Assembly: GCF_003946675.1 (NCBI RefSeq) | Contig: NZ_RHOT01000002.1 | Location: 1-64,000 of the forward strand | DNA from: Lapidilactobacillus gannanensis | Lineage (GTDB): Bacteria > Bacillota > Bacilli > Lactobacillales > Lactobacillaceae | Length of the DNA stretch: 64,000 bases | Direction of reading: 5' to 3' | In this document: piece by piece, positions 24,344 through 32,783 of the stretch | Position numbering within the stretch: position 1 is the first letter of the stretch | Layout of the letters: every line of letters begins with the position of its first letter | Translations under genes and position numbers: made by a program | Notes under the pieces: generated by a model | The model's input: only the letters and a program-made list of their open reading frames with translations | Told to the model about the DNA's origin: nothing | The model's database searches: none

Positions 24344-26260
24344 TTAATTTGTTTGCGTCATTGCTTGTTGTTGGACGTCAGGATTATTTTTAACTGGCGA
24401 ACCGCCGAAGTGAATTAAGCGCATGGCGTTGAAGATCACCACTAAAATACTAGCTTCATGAACAAACATCCCACTGGCCATGTAGATGAAGCCAGCAACT
24501 AAACCTAACAGTAGGAAGGCCACAACGGCAATGGCAATCACCACGTTTTCTTTAGTATTGAGCACCGTTTTCTTCGCCAAACGATAAGCGTGAACTAACG
24601 AAGTGAAATTAGATTGCATCAAGACCACATCAGAAGTCTCAATAGCCACATCAGTGCCGCTACCCATGGCAATCCCAATATCAGCTGTCGCCAAAGATGG
24701 GCTGTCATTAATACCATCGCCAACAAAAGCAACCTTTTGACCATTGGCTTGGAATTGTTTAACAAATTCGACTTTTTGATCAGGTAATAATTCAGCGTGA
24801 ACTTCATCAATGCCTAATTCATTAGCTACATAATCAGCCGTCACTTGATTATCACCGGTTAACATGACTAAGTGCTTCGCGCCAGCGGCTTTTAATTTAG
24901 CCAATTGGGCTTTTACTTCTGGACGAATAATATCCGCCACACCAATCAAGGCAGCAATTTTACCAGCAACAGCGACAATCATGGTTGAGCTACCAGTAGC
25001 TTGTAAAGCTTGCAGATCAGCTTGTTGGTCAGCTGATAACGCTAGCTTGTACGTCGTCATTAATTTCAAGTTACCGACTAGCACTTGCTCGCCATTAATT
25101 TCGGCAGCAATTCCTTGACCCTTTAAAGTTTGATTATTGCTGACCACCAAATCCTGGTAAGCCACATTTTGATTATCGGCATATGTTAAGACTGCGCGAC
25201 CTAAGGGATGATCAGATAAAGTTTCCATTTTAGCGGTTAACGCCAATACTTGAGCCGCATCAGTGGTGTAGTTTTTAATTTCGGAAACGGCAGTCTTACC
25301 TTGAGTCAACGTCCCTGTTTTATCAAACACAAAAGTATCAACATGGGCGAAGGTATCCATTGCTTCGCCACCTTTAATTAAAATGCCGCGTTTGGCACCA
25401 TTACCAATACCTGCCACATTAGAAACCGGGGCGCCGATTACCAAGGCACCAGGGCAGCCAAGAACTAAAACAGTAATTGCTAACTTGAAGTCACGACTAA
25501 TGATGAAGACGGCCAGTGCAATCAGTAAAACGGCTGGCGTGTAATATTTGGCAAATCGATCAATAAACTTCTCAGCGTGAGACTTGGTATCTTGCGCGTC
25601 CTCCACTAGTTCAATAATTTTAGCAAAAGTAGTATCATCACCGACTTTAGTGGCTTTCACTTGTAAATAACCATCGCTTAACATGGTGCCTGAAAAAACT
25701 TGGTCGTCAGTCGTTTTCTTAACCGCCCGCGACTCACCAGTCACCGCCGCCTCATCAGCGTAACCACTACCATCAACGACCACACCATCAACTGGAATTG
25801 CAGCACCTGTTTTAACTAAAACGCGATCACCTTTTTCCACGTCATCGACGTCAACGGTTTCGGTAGTGCCGTCGTCCTGTAAAACTAAGGCCGTCGTTGG
25901 TGTCATTTCGGTCAGCGTCTTAATTGAAGCCCGGGTTTTGTCCAAGGTCTTCTGCTCGAGAAAGTTCCCGAATAAGAATAAGAACGTGACGATTGCTGAT
26001 TCGTTGTACTCGCCAATAATGAAAGCCCCAATGACGGCAATCGTAACCAGCAGTTCAATACTAACAACCTTAACCTTCAGTGCTTGGTACGCATGAATTG
26101 CAATTGGAATAATCGCAATGACACTAGCAATTGCTAAAAGAATGTTCGCTCCTAATTGGAAATGAGCTAAGTATTGTAAGGCCAAACCAGCAACAATTAA
26201 AGCGCCGGTTAGCCAAGTGATTTGTTTGGTGTGTTTCTGGATATACATTTGAAATTTCAT
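24344..26260 (-). CDS. heavy-metal P1B-type ATPase
   Basis: The 638-residue pump exports or imports a transition metal with ATP. It shows the actuator motif VTGES, the phosphorylation site DKTGTLT, HPLGRA (the HP motif) and GDGINDSPSLA. The membrane metal site reads CPG (LGCPGALVIGAP) instead of CPC. There is no N-terminal metal domain. The ion cannot be fixed: copper is suggested by the linked LTCPSC chaperone, but the CPG site is not that of classic CopA. The ATG behind GAGGTGG is preferred to a GTG three codons earlier. Confidence 0.85.
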   Translation of the reverse strand: MKFQMYIQKHTKQITWLTGALIVAGLALQYLAHFQLGANILLAIASVIAIIPIAIHAYQALKVKVVSIELLVTIAVIGAFIIGEYNESAIVTFLFLFGNFLEQKTLDKTRASIKTLTEMTPTTALVLQDDGTTETVDVDDVEKGDRVLVKTGAAIPVDGVVVDGSGYADEAAVTGESRAVKKTTDDQVFSGTMLSDGYLQVKATKVGDDTTFAKIIELVEDAQDTKSHAEKFIDRFAKYYTPAVLLIALAVFIISRDFKLAITVLVLGCPGALVIGAPVSNVAGIGNGAKRGILIKGGEAMDTFAHVDTFVFDKTGTLTQGKTAVSEIKNYTTDAAQVLALTAKMETLSDHPLGRAVLTYADNQNVAYQDLVVSNNQTLKGQGIAAEINGEQVLVGNLKLMTTYKLALSADQQADLQALQATGSSTMIVAVAGKIAALIGVADIIRPEVKAQLAKLKAAGAKHLVMLTGDNQVTADYVANELGIDEVHAELLPDQKVEFVKQFQANGQKVAFVGDGINDSPSLATADIGIAMGSGTDVAIETSDVVLMQSNFTSLVHAYRLAKKTVLNTKENVVIAIAVVAFLLLGLVAGFIYMASGMFVHEASILVVIFNAMRLIHFGGSPVKNNPDVQQQAMTQTN

Positions 26261-26303
26261 CTCTGCCACCTCAAAACCTTTCGTAACATTTAATGACTTT
26301 AGT

Positions 26304-26340
26304 TTACCGAGTTGGTGGTCTTAATAAATTGACGGTGGTC
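26304..26340 (-). promoter_or_regulatory. metal-cluster operator and promoter, ATPase gene
   Basis: TTGACC-AC-CGTCAA on the minus strand (one mismatch from a perfect palindrome) is followed after 22 bases by TAAACT. It matches the site upstream of the chaperone gene, so both genes are probably controlled by the same metal-sensing regulator, which is not encoded next to them. Confidence 0.55.
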
Positions 26341-26425
26341 AAGTTTTTGAAAACGATTTGATTTTATTGCAAATTTCCGACAATATGTAAAAGAACTGTT
26401 TTAAGTCGCTCCCTAGTTTGTTGGC

Positions 26426-26577
26426 GGCAGGGGCCCAGCGATTGAATGGGCGTGGAACATGGTGGGCATCGATTTGAGCTTATTGCTTTCAGCAACAATC
26501 TCAAATGCGAGCCTTATTCTAAGCAATAAATTGCTAAGAATAATTTCACCATTGACGCCAATCGCTGGGCCCCTGCC
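26426..26577 (+). repeat. family-1 structured repeat, copy 5
   Basis: The outer stem is a perfect 18-bp pairing (26426-26443 with 26560-26577), prolonged after a 5-nt bulge by GGCGT/ACGCC. Stem 2 is ATTTGAG...CTCAAAT with TTGC/GCAA at its tip. Stem 3 is TTATTCTAAGCAAT with ATTGCTAAGAATAA (26514-26543), keeping one A-A mismatch also present in copy 1. Confidence 0.8.
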
Positions 26578-26852
26578 TGGATCAAACGGTTTAATTGAAC
26601 ACCACTCATAGAGAACCAAATTGATGTGACCTAATAACCAGATTGACAAGTTATCTAGAGTTGCGGGCCATCATTTAGAGAGCTGATAAGCAAATTTTTG
26701 AATTTCGCTATTCGAGTATAACAACAGTTTTGCTGAGTTGAGCCGTTCTGCTATAACTGCCTTAAGCACTAGCAAAAATGGAGTGCGTGGTTGTCAGCCA
26801 ATGGTCTTTATTTGCTTCTGAGCCTGCGAGGAGCAGCCAAATTATTCTTAAA

Positions 26853-26966
26853 GTGTGAGGAGCAACGTTTTTCCGGCGTAGAGTAACTGCAAATAATTGC
26901 TTGAGCTGGTGCAACCAGATCGAGTGATTATTTTAGTTAATCATAGCCGTTTGCTGCTCTGAACAC
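26853..26966 (+). repeat. family-2 structured repeat, copy 2
   Basis: The outer stem GTGTGAGGAGCAAC pairs with TGCTGCTCTGAACAC, inner AAATAATTGCTTGA pairs imperfectly with TCGAGTGATTATTTT, tip CTGGT/ACCAG. It is the most decayed of the three family-2 copies. Confidence 0.65.
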
Positions 26967-27348
26967 GTTTGATGCTTCAGTACTTACGATAAGACCTGTC
27001 TTGGAGACTGTGACATAAGTCTATTTTCCAAAAATAAAACGAACTTTAGCTGCTGAAACGTGTTCTCAAAAGGCAACGGGTTCCGCTTAACGCCTTTTGT
27101 CACACTCTAAATCAGCGTCGGCCGCGTTCCACAACCAACAAGACCGCAATGGCGTTAAAACTGGTTCTGTTTTTTCAGTGTCATTACAGGTTTGATTTCA
27201 AAATAATAAGCTTCCTTTTTAGCAGTCCGCAAAACGCCGTACTAGCAGTCTTTTACTTAGTCTGCTAAATTTATGAGCCTTTTTCTATACTACTTAAGTT
27301 TAAATGACTTATAATGAACTTGTTTAAATAATCAAGGAGGTTTTCATT

Positions 27349-27570
27349 ATGGCTGAAAATATTGAAACAGAACCAGAAGTATTGAACTTGCCAATGGCAG
27401 ATGTATTCGAATGGAGCGACGACAAGACGGTTGTTCGTGACGCAATCTGGGATTTCATCATGGAAAGCAATGGTCGCGACACAATCAAGACTGAAGAAAC
27501 TATGAAACCATTCCTAGATATGACCGAAGCACAAGTTAAGGACTACGTCGAAAAGAACTTAAAGAAGTAG
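27349..27570 (+). CDS. small acidic protein of unknown function
   Basis: The 73-residue protein has no recognised domain. It is acidic, with an unstructured start (MAENIETEPEVLNLPM), a segment VFEWSDDKTVVRDAIWDFIM and an amphipathic C-terminal helix ending KNLKK. The AAGGAGG ribosome binding site at ideal spacing, a preceding TATAAT and an immediate terminator support a real, well-expressed monocistronic gene. Confidence 0.75.
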   Translation: MAENIETEPEVLNLPMADVFEWSDDKTVVRDAIWDFIMESNGRDTIKTEETMKPFLDMTEAQVKDYVEKNLKK

Positions 27571-27597
27571 TCACTGATTTCAATTTAGTGATATAAA

Positions 27598-27634
27598 GAG
27601 CCCACTAACGATTTGTCGTTAGTGGGCTTTTGTT
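27598..27634 (+). terminator. terminator of the small acidic protein gene
   Basis: AGCCCACTAACG pairs perfectly with CGTTAGTGGGCT, followed by TTTTGTTGT. Confidence 0.85.
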
Positions 27635-27789
27635 GTAGCAAGAATTAATTTGATTTTTAATCAAACTGCGTAAATTTGGTCAATAATAGTTCAATTGTTC
27701 TTGAGAAAGCGCTTTATAGGCGTTATCTTCAGGGTAGTAACTGTTAATCAATCAACAAGCTATTATCAAACAAAAGGTTGGTGACCTGA

Positions 27790-29052
27790 GTGCTTTCTTT
27801 TGAGATTAAAAAAGTATTTAAACGAATGCCAATTAAGAGTTTGTTCAGTATTATTTTGCTTATTTTTGCAGCCCTAGTCTTTAACGATTGGCGTCAACAA
27901 CAAAACCAAACGACATTTATTCAAGAACAACTGGCCTTATATCATGAGACTTTTCAGCGCTGGCTACAACAAAAGCCAGCTGCTGACCGTCCAATTTACC
28001 AGCGTAATCTAACTCGCGTTGAACAATTACAGAAAAGTACTAACACCCAACAACCAACGGCCTTTATGAACGCTTACTATAACTACTTTATCGATCCCAC
28101 AAAACTTCAAGCCTTTTGGGTGCCCTTCCTTGGTGAATCTTCAGATAATGGTGAATTTTACACGCTTTTAAAAGCCAACGAATTAAATGATACTTACTCC
28201 GAAATAAGTTGGCTCAAAAAAAAGCACGTCACACCAATATTTCCGCAAACAGTGCTCACTAATCCAGAAACTTTAGCCAACTTTAATGGCAGCCAAGCAA
28301 CAATGCAAACTTTTAAGAAAGCAAATCAACGTCACTATTTAAGCGGTTGGGCTTTCATTTGGCAATTTTTCAAAGGAAATTATTTCTTGCTGCTATTACT
28401 GCTAATTAGTTTAGTCTGTGGCAATATTCTAGTCAGCGAATTGAATCGTCGTAATCCTACCATTGATTTTCTACTCTTACGCCAATCACCGCGGCGGATT
28501 TTCTGGACTAAATATTGGACAGCAAATTTGTTAGGTTGTGGCTTAATCGCCAGCATTTTGCTGATTAGTTTTGTAGCCTTGAGTCTGATTTTCGGTGCTG
28601 GTTCACTAAATTATCCAGTCCTCAGTTGGCAACGTGGGACGGCGTCTGCCTCACCATATAATCAGATTAAATACGCACCGACATTCTTTGAGCCTTACCG
28701 CACCTCATTGCAACCATTGAGCCATTATTTAGCTAGTTGCTTTTTGTTACTAATTTTAGCGGTGCTACTATTCAATGCTTTGAGTTTCCTAATCGGTGTC
28801 TTAATTCGAAATACGCTAGTTACTACCGTAATTACTAGTGGCATCATCTGCCTAATTCCGATACTACCAAATTCGTCTTGGCTGCCCTTAACCTATTTAA
28901 AAATTGACGCAGTCGCCAGCAATTATTTAGGCTATCAGCTGCGTCAACCAGTTTTACTGCAAGGTGTAATTAGTCTCAGTATCAGCATTATTGTTGTCCT
29001 TATTTTAGCTCGGCTAGTGTTTGCCCGCCGTGAGAAAGGAGCCACCAGATGA
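27790..29052 (+). CDS. ABC transporter membrane protein (first of two)
   Basis: The 420-residue protein has one N-terminal membrane segment, a large outer loop (about 40-190) and five or six C-terminal segments, as in ABC-2 type exporter subunits. The GTG start has a weak ribosome binding site but is supported by the similarity of its first residues (LSFEIKKVFKR) to the start of the second permease (SFEFKKFWRS). The ATPase gene overlaps its stop by 4 bp. The layout permease-ATPase-permease resembles bacteriocin-immunity or antimicrobial peptide exporters; substrate unknown. Confidence 0.75.
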   Translation: MLSFEIKKVFKRMPIKSLFSIILLIFAALVFNDWRQQQNQTTFIQEQLALYHETFQRWLQQKPAADRPIYQRNLTRVEQLQKSTNTQQPTAFMNAYYNYFIDPTKLQAFWVPFLGESSDNGEFYTLLKANELNDTYSEISWLKKKHVTPIFPQTVLTNPETLANFNGSQATMQTFKKANQRHYLSGWAFIWQFFKGNYFLLLLLLISLVCGNILVSELNRRNPTIDFLLLRQSPRRIFWTKYWTANLLGCGLIASILLISFVALSLIFGAGSLNYPVLSWQRGTASASPYNQIKYAPTFFEPYRTSLQPLSHYLASCFLLLILAVLLFNALSFLIGVLIRNTLVTTVITSGIICLIPILPNSSWLPLTYLKIDAVASNYLGYQLRQPVLLQGVISLSISIIVVLILARLVFARREKGATR

Positions 29053-29762
29053 TTATCGATCTTGACCACCTAAACTTCAGTTATCATCAAAAAATGATTT
29101 TTAAAGACGCCCAATTGCAAATTAACACCCCAGGAATTTACGGTCTGATTGCACCCAATGGCACTGGTAAAACAACCTTACTGCAATTAATAGCGGGCCT
29201 ATTAAAGCCGCAAAGTGGCACCATCGACATTCTGGCCCAACCTGCTTTAAAACAGTGGCAATTGGCTAAATTAGCTTTTCTGCAAGATAATTCGGTTTTA
29301 TATCCCTACTTAACCGAACGCGATCACTTACGTTATGTTCAGCAGAATTATCAAACTTCCGATCAATACTTAGCTCGCCTGCTGGATATTGTTGAGCTGA
29401 CTGACTTTGTTGACCGCAAAGTAAAAACCTATTCTCTCGGCCAAAAACAACGACTGCTAATTACCTTGGCCTTACTGATGAAGCCCCAAGTTATGCTTCT
29501 AGACGAACCTTTCAATGGGTTAGATCCGGATACGTTATTTATTCTGCGCGATATTTTTGCTAATTTAGCGGCACATCAAGTAACCATGTTGATTTCTTCC
29601 CACAATTTATTAGAACTTAATAAATTGACCAGCCAATTTTTCTTTATTGAACAGCAACAAATCGTTGCGAAAACTGCCACTGCTGAGCTGGAGCAAGAGT
29701 ATCAGCGTCTATATAGTCAGAAACGGCAACATTTACAGCAGGTGAATCTTTATGAGCTTTGA
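29049..29762 (+). CDS. ABC transporter ATP-binding protein
   Basis: The 237-residue protein has a Walker A APNGTGKTTL, a Q-loop FLQDNSVLYP, the signature YSLGQKQRLLITLAL (SLGQK replaces LSGGQ) and Walker B VMLLDEPFNGLDPD followed by the SSHNLLE switch. It energises the exporter formed with the two flanking membrane proteins. It overlaps both neighbours, indicating coupled translation. Confidence 0.88.
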   Translation: MIIDLDHLNFSYHQKMIFKDAQLQINTPGIYGLIAPNGTGKTTLLQLIAGLLKPQSGTIDILAQPALKQWQLAKLAFLQDNSVLYPYLTERDHLRYVQQNYQTSDQYLARLLDIVELTDFVDRKVKTYSLGQKQRLLITLALLMKPQVMLLDEPFNGLDPDTLFILRDIFANLAAHQVTMLISSHNLLELNKLTSQFFFIEQQQIVAKTATAELEQEYQRLYSQKRQHLQQVNLYEL

Positions 29763-30870
29763 ATTCAAGAAGTTTTGGCGTAGTCATCTTTTATTAGTAC
29801 TGTTAGTTTTAACGATTGTTTTTGCGGCAGGTAATTTTTATTTACAGCACGAGCGGCAAGTAGCTCAACGGCAACACCTACAACAACAAATTGAACAGGA
29901 ATTATTAAATCTAAGTAGTTGTGCTAAGCAACTGGAGGACTTTGAAGCGCTGGAGCCCAATCAGAATTTAATCACCGTGCGCCAACAAATCATTCAAACC
30001 ACCTTTGCGGACTTGGTAATTGAACGCGAGGCCCTCAAGAATCGCCAAGGGCAGAAATTCATTCAAGCCGAATTAAAAAAACGCCAAGATTATCGGCGCT
30101 TAAATCAAAAACTGCAACATGCACCCACTAGAAATGATTTTGCTAGTCGCATAAATTATCCACCAGCTATTTTAACGGTCATGGGCCAGCAACAATTCGT
30201 TTTTGACGATTTACAAGTCACGACCTTAACTGGTGGCGCCTGGTTAAACTTCACCCAACACTTCTTTCATCCCTTGGTACTACTACTCAGCAGTCTGCTG
30301 CTAACCGCAATTTTCAGTAGCGAAATTGCTGGCAGTCAAAAGCAGTTCATGGTGATGACTGCTCGTGGTGGTTGGCGTTATGCAGGCACTAGTTATCTTA
30401 CCGCGCTAACAATTGGGGCGAGTTGTTACATGGTAGGTAGTTTGAGCACACTCTTGCTGAGTTGGTGGGCTGGTAGCGGCCTGTTTAAAAACAGTACTGA
30501 TTCTTGGCAAATGCCACTGCAAGCAACCACTAAACAGACACTGCAACTGGGACAAGGACTGGGTCTAGCCATCATATTGGGTGGCTTATTGGCCGCCAGT
30601 CTACTCTGGACACTGTTTGTGCTTTTAACAGTCAGTCAAAACTTGACCATTAGTTTTGCTGGCGCCACGGTAATGGCCGGTGGTTGCCTCAGTTTCAATT
30701 ATTTATTGCCAACTAAATTTGGATTGACTAGCTATCTTAACTTATTCACTCAGTTGCCAAAGTTTAGCGGTCTGCTGATTAGTAGCTTGATCAGCCTGAT
30801 ATTAATTGATTTTGCCTTACTTATTTGGCCAACGCTGGTACCAACAAAAATGGACGGTCTCCTAAATTGA
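29752..30870 (+). CDS. ABC transporter membrane protein (second of two)
   Basis: The 372-residue protein repeats the plan of the first subunit: one N-terminal membrane helix, a charged outer region with many Gln/Arg (about 35-150) and a C-terminal membrane bundle. The start lies within the end of the ATPase gene. No bacteriocin structural gene or two-component system is adjacent, so the exported compound is unknown. Confidence 0.75.
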   Translation: MSFEFKKFWRSHLLLVLLVLTIVFAAGNFYLQHERQVAQRQHLQQQIEQELLNLSSCAKQLEDFEALEPNQNLITVRQQIIQTTFADLVIEREALKNRQGQKFIQAELKKRQDYRRLNQKLQHAPTRNDFASRINYPPAILTVMGQQQFVFDDLQVTTLTGGAWLNFTQHFFHPLVLLLSSLLLTAIFSSEIAGSQKQFMVMTARGGWRYAGTSYLTALTIGASCYMVGSLSTLLLSWWAGSGLFKNSTDSWQMPLQATTKQTLQLGQGLGLAIILGGLLAASLLWTLFVLLTVSQNLTISFAGATVMAGGCLSFNYLLPTKFGLTSYLNLFTQLPKFSGLLISSLISLILIDFALLIWPTLVPTKMDGLLN

Positions 30871-30964
30871 GGGCGGATTATTTGGTAATCACTTTTTTCT
30901 TATTTACTCTTGCCATCATAATTCTTTAGTGTTAGACTAGCTTCAATCAAATATGACAGTTTAA

Positions 30965-31232
30965 AAACAATGAGAAAGAGGAGTACGTTTCGTCGGATTG
31001 CGCAGCGAATTGAGGTAGGTGGAAGCTCAATCAAGACGATGATTCTGGAAAAACACTTTCTTAGTTTCGACCTGAAAGAATTTCTGACTTCAAGTAGGGT
31101 GCGACGTGACCAATCCGTTACCATTGGGGAGTATGTTAGTACTCTGATAAAGTGGTTAAGCATGTAACAATTTGGGTGGTACCGCGAAAGTGAATCTTTC
31201 GTCCCTTGTCTGGGGACGGAGGATTTTTTTAT
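30965..31232 (+). ncRNA. T-box riboswitch upstream of asnS
   Basis: The leader has the T-box hallmarks: GAGAAAGAGGAGTACG near its 5' end (stem I with the AG-rich kink), the invariant GGGTGGTACCGCG at 31174-31186, then a terminator whose stem (GTCCC/GGGGAC, 31201-31217) is followed by a run of T at 31223-31231. In this class uncharged tRNA pairs with the T-box sequence and prevents termination. tRNA-Asn specificity is inferred from the gene downstream; I did not assign the specifier codon. Confidence 0.9.
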
Positions 31233-31274
31233 ACTCTAAAACTCATTGGCTGTCGAAAAAATGGAGGTATTATG

Positions 31275-32669
31275 ATGAAAGAGGTATTTGCTCGTGATTT
31301 ATTTCAAGCCAAGCCCACAACAATCGACCAGCTGGTTACCATGACTGGTTGGGTTAAAACTATTCGCAGTGGCGCTCACGTCAGCTTTCTAGAATTAAAC
31401 GATGGGACTGATTTGCGCAACATTCAAGTAGTTTTAAGCGCCGCTGAATTAGAAAATTATCAAGCTGTAATCAAATTGAATCTTAGTGCCACTGTCAAAG
31501 TTGTTGGTCAAATTGCCTTAACACCTAAAGCTGCTCAACCTTTTGAGATTCAAGCAACAGCAGTTGAAGTTTTAGGACAAGCCGCTGCTGACTATCCGTT
31601 GCAAAAGAAACAGCACAGCTTTGAATTCTTGCGTACTCAAGCTCACTTACGACCACGCACTGCCACTTTCTATGCCGTTTTTAAAATTCGTTCTTTAGCA
31701 GCTTTCGCCATTCATCAGTTTTTTCAAGAGCGCGGTTATGTTTATGTCAACACCCCGATTATTACCAGTAGCGATAGCGAGGGGGCTGGAGAAATGTTTA
31801 AAGTTTCCGCACTTGATTTCGATCACTTACCCTTGACATCCACGGGAACAGTCGACTTCTCCAAAGAATTCTTCAAAAAAGCCACTAACTTAACTGTCAG
31901 TGGTCAATTACCTGATGAAGGATTTGCTTTAGCTTTTCGAAACACTTACACCTTTGGTCCCGCTTTTCGAGCCGAAGATTCCCACACTACTCGCCATACT
32001 GCCGAATTCTGGATGATTGAACCAGAAATGGCCTTCTGTGATTTGGCAGAAATGCTACAAATCGAGGAGCAATTAATCAAATACGTTATCAATTATCTGA
32101 TGACCAAAGCACAACCAGAGCTAATGCTACTCACTGAAAAAGTTGATGCGGATTTAATCAAAAAATTAAAAGCCACTACAACTAGTGACTTCGAAGTTAT
32201 TAGCTATGACCACGCTATCGAGTTATTGCAGCAAGCACCACAAACGTTTACTTATCCTGTAAAATGGGGTGTCGCTTTGCAAAGCGAACATGAACGCTAT
32301 CTTTGCGAAGAAGTTTATCAACGACCGGTTTTTGTTATCAACTATCCTGAAGCAATTAAAGCTTTCTATATGCGCCGCAATGATGATGGCAAAACCGTCG
32401 CCGCTGCTGATTTACTGGTACCGGGAATCGGCGAATTAGTTGGTGGTAGTCAGCGTGAAGAACGTCCGCAAATTTTATCTGAGAAAATCGCCACTGCTGG
32501 ATTAAATCCGGCCGAATATCAATGGTATTTAGATTTACGGCGTTACGGTGAAACCAGCCATTCCGGGTTTGGCTTAGGATTTGAACGCTTAATCATGTTT
32601 TTAACTGGCATGACCAATATTCGCGATGTCATCCCTTATCCACGAACCCCTGGTGAAGCTGAATTTTAA
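31275..32669 (+). CDS. asnS: asparagine-tRNA ligase AsnS
   Basis: AsnS charges tRNA-Asn. The 464-residue class II synthetase has an N-terminal OB-fold (TGWVKTIRSGAHVSFLELNDG) and the catalytic domain with SDSEGAGEMFKVS, the FRAEDSHTTRH motif 2 and GFGLGFERL motif 3. These motifs are closer to the enterobacterial type than to the shorter Bacillus AsnS. Two ATGs lie behind GGAGGT (31272 and 31275); spacing favours the second. Expression is controlled by the T-box leader. Confidence 0.92.
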   Translation: MKEVFARDLFQAKPTTIDQLVTMTGWVKTIRSGAHVSFLELNDGTDLRNIQVVLSAAELENYQAVIKLNLSATVKVVGQIALTPKAAQPFEIQATAVEVLGQAAADYPLQKKQHSFEFLRTQAHLRPRTATFYAVFKIRSLAAFAIHQFFQERGYVYVNTPIITSSDSEGAGEMFKVSALDFDHLPLTSTGTVDFSKEFFKKATNLTVSGQLPDEGFALAFRNTYTFGPAFRAEDSHTTRHTAEFWMIEPEMAFCDLAEMLQIEEQLIKYVINYLMTKAQPELMLLTEKVDADLIKKLKATTTSDFEVISYDHAIELLQQAPQTFTYPVKWGVALQSEHERYLCEEVYQRPVFVINYPEAIKAFYMRRNDDGKTVAAADLLVPGIGELVGGSQREERPQILSEKIATAGLNPAEYQWYLDLRRYGETSHSGFGLGFERLIMFLTGMTNIRDVIPYPRTPGEAEF

Positions 32670-32783
32670 ATTGCGTTTAGAAGATAATTTCGTTACGACC
32701 AACCACAGCAGGTCACAACTGGCACAGCTCACACGCAGTCAAAACTAGTGCCATTTTAACAAGTGCACTTAATATTTTTGTTC

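Larger units (their letters stand above)
26341..27348. repeat. 1-kb intergenic cluster of structured repeats
   Basis: From left to right: a full family-1 element (26426-26577), a stretch similar to the extended family-1 variant on the minus strand (about 26790-26850), a family-2 element (26853-26966), the flank of a family-3 repeat (about 26995-27110) and a fragment with CGGCCGCGTTCCACAACC (27118-27135). No gene is visible. A promoter for the small gene at 27349 probably includes TATAAT near 27310. Confidence 0.75.
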
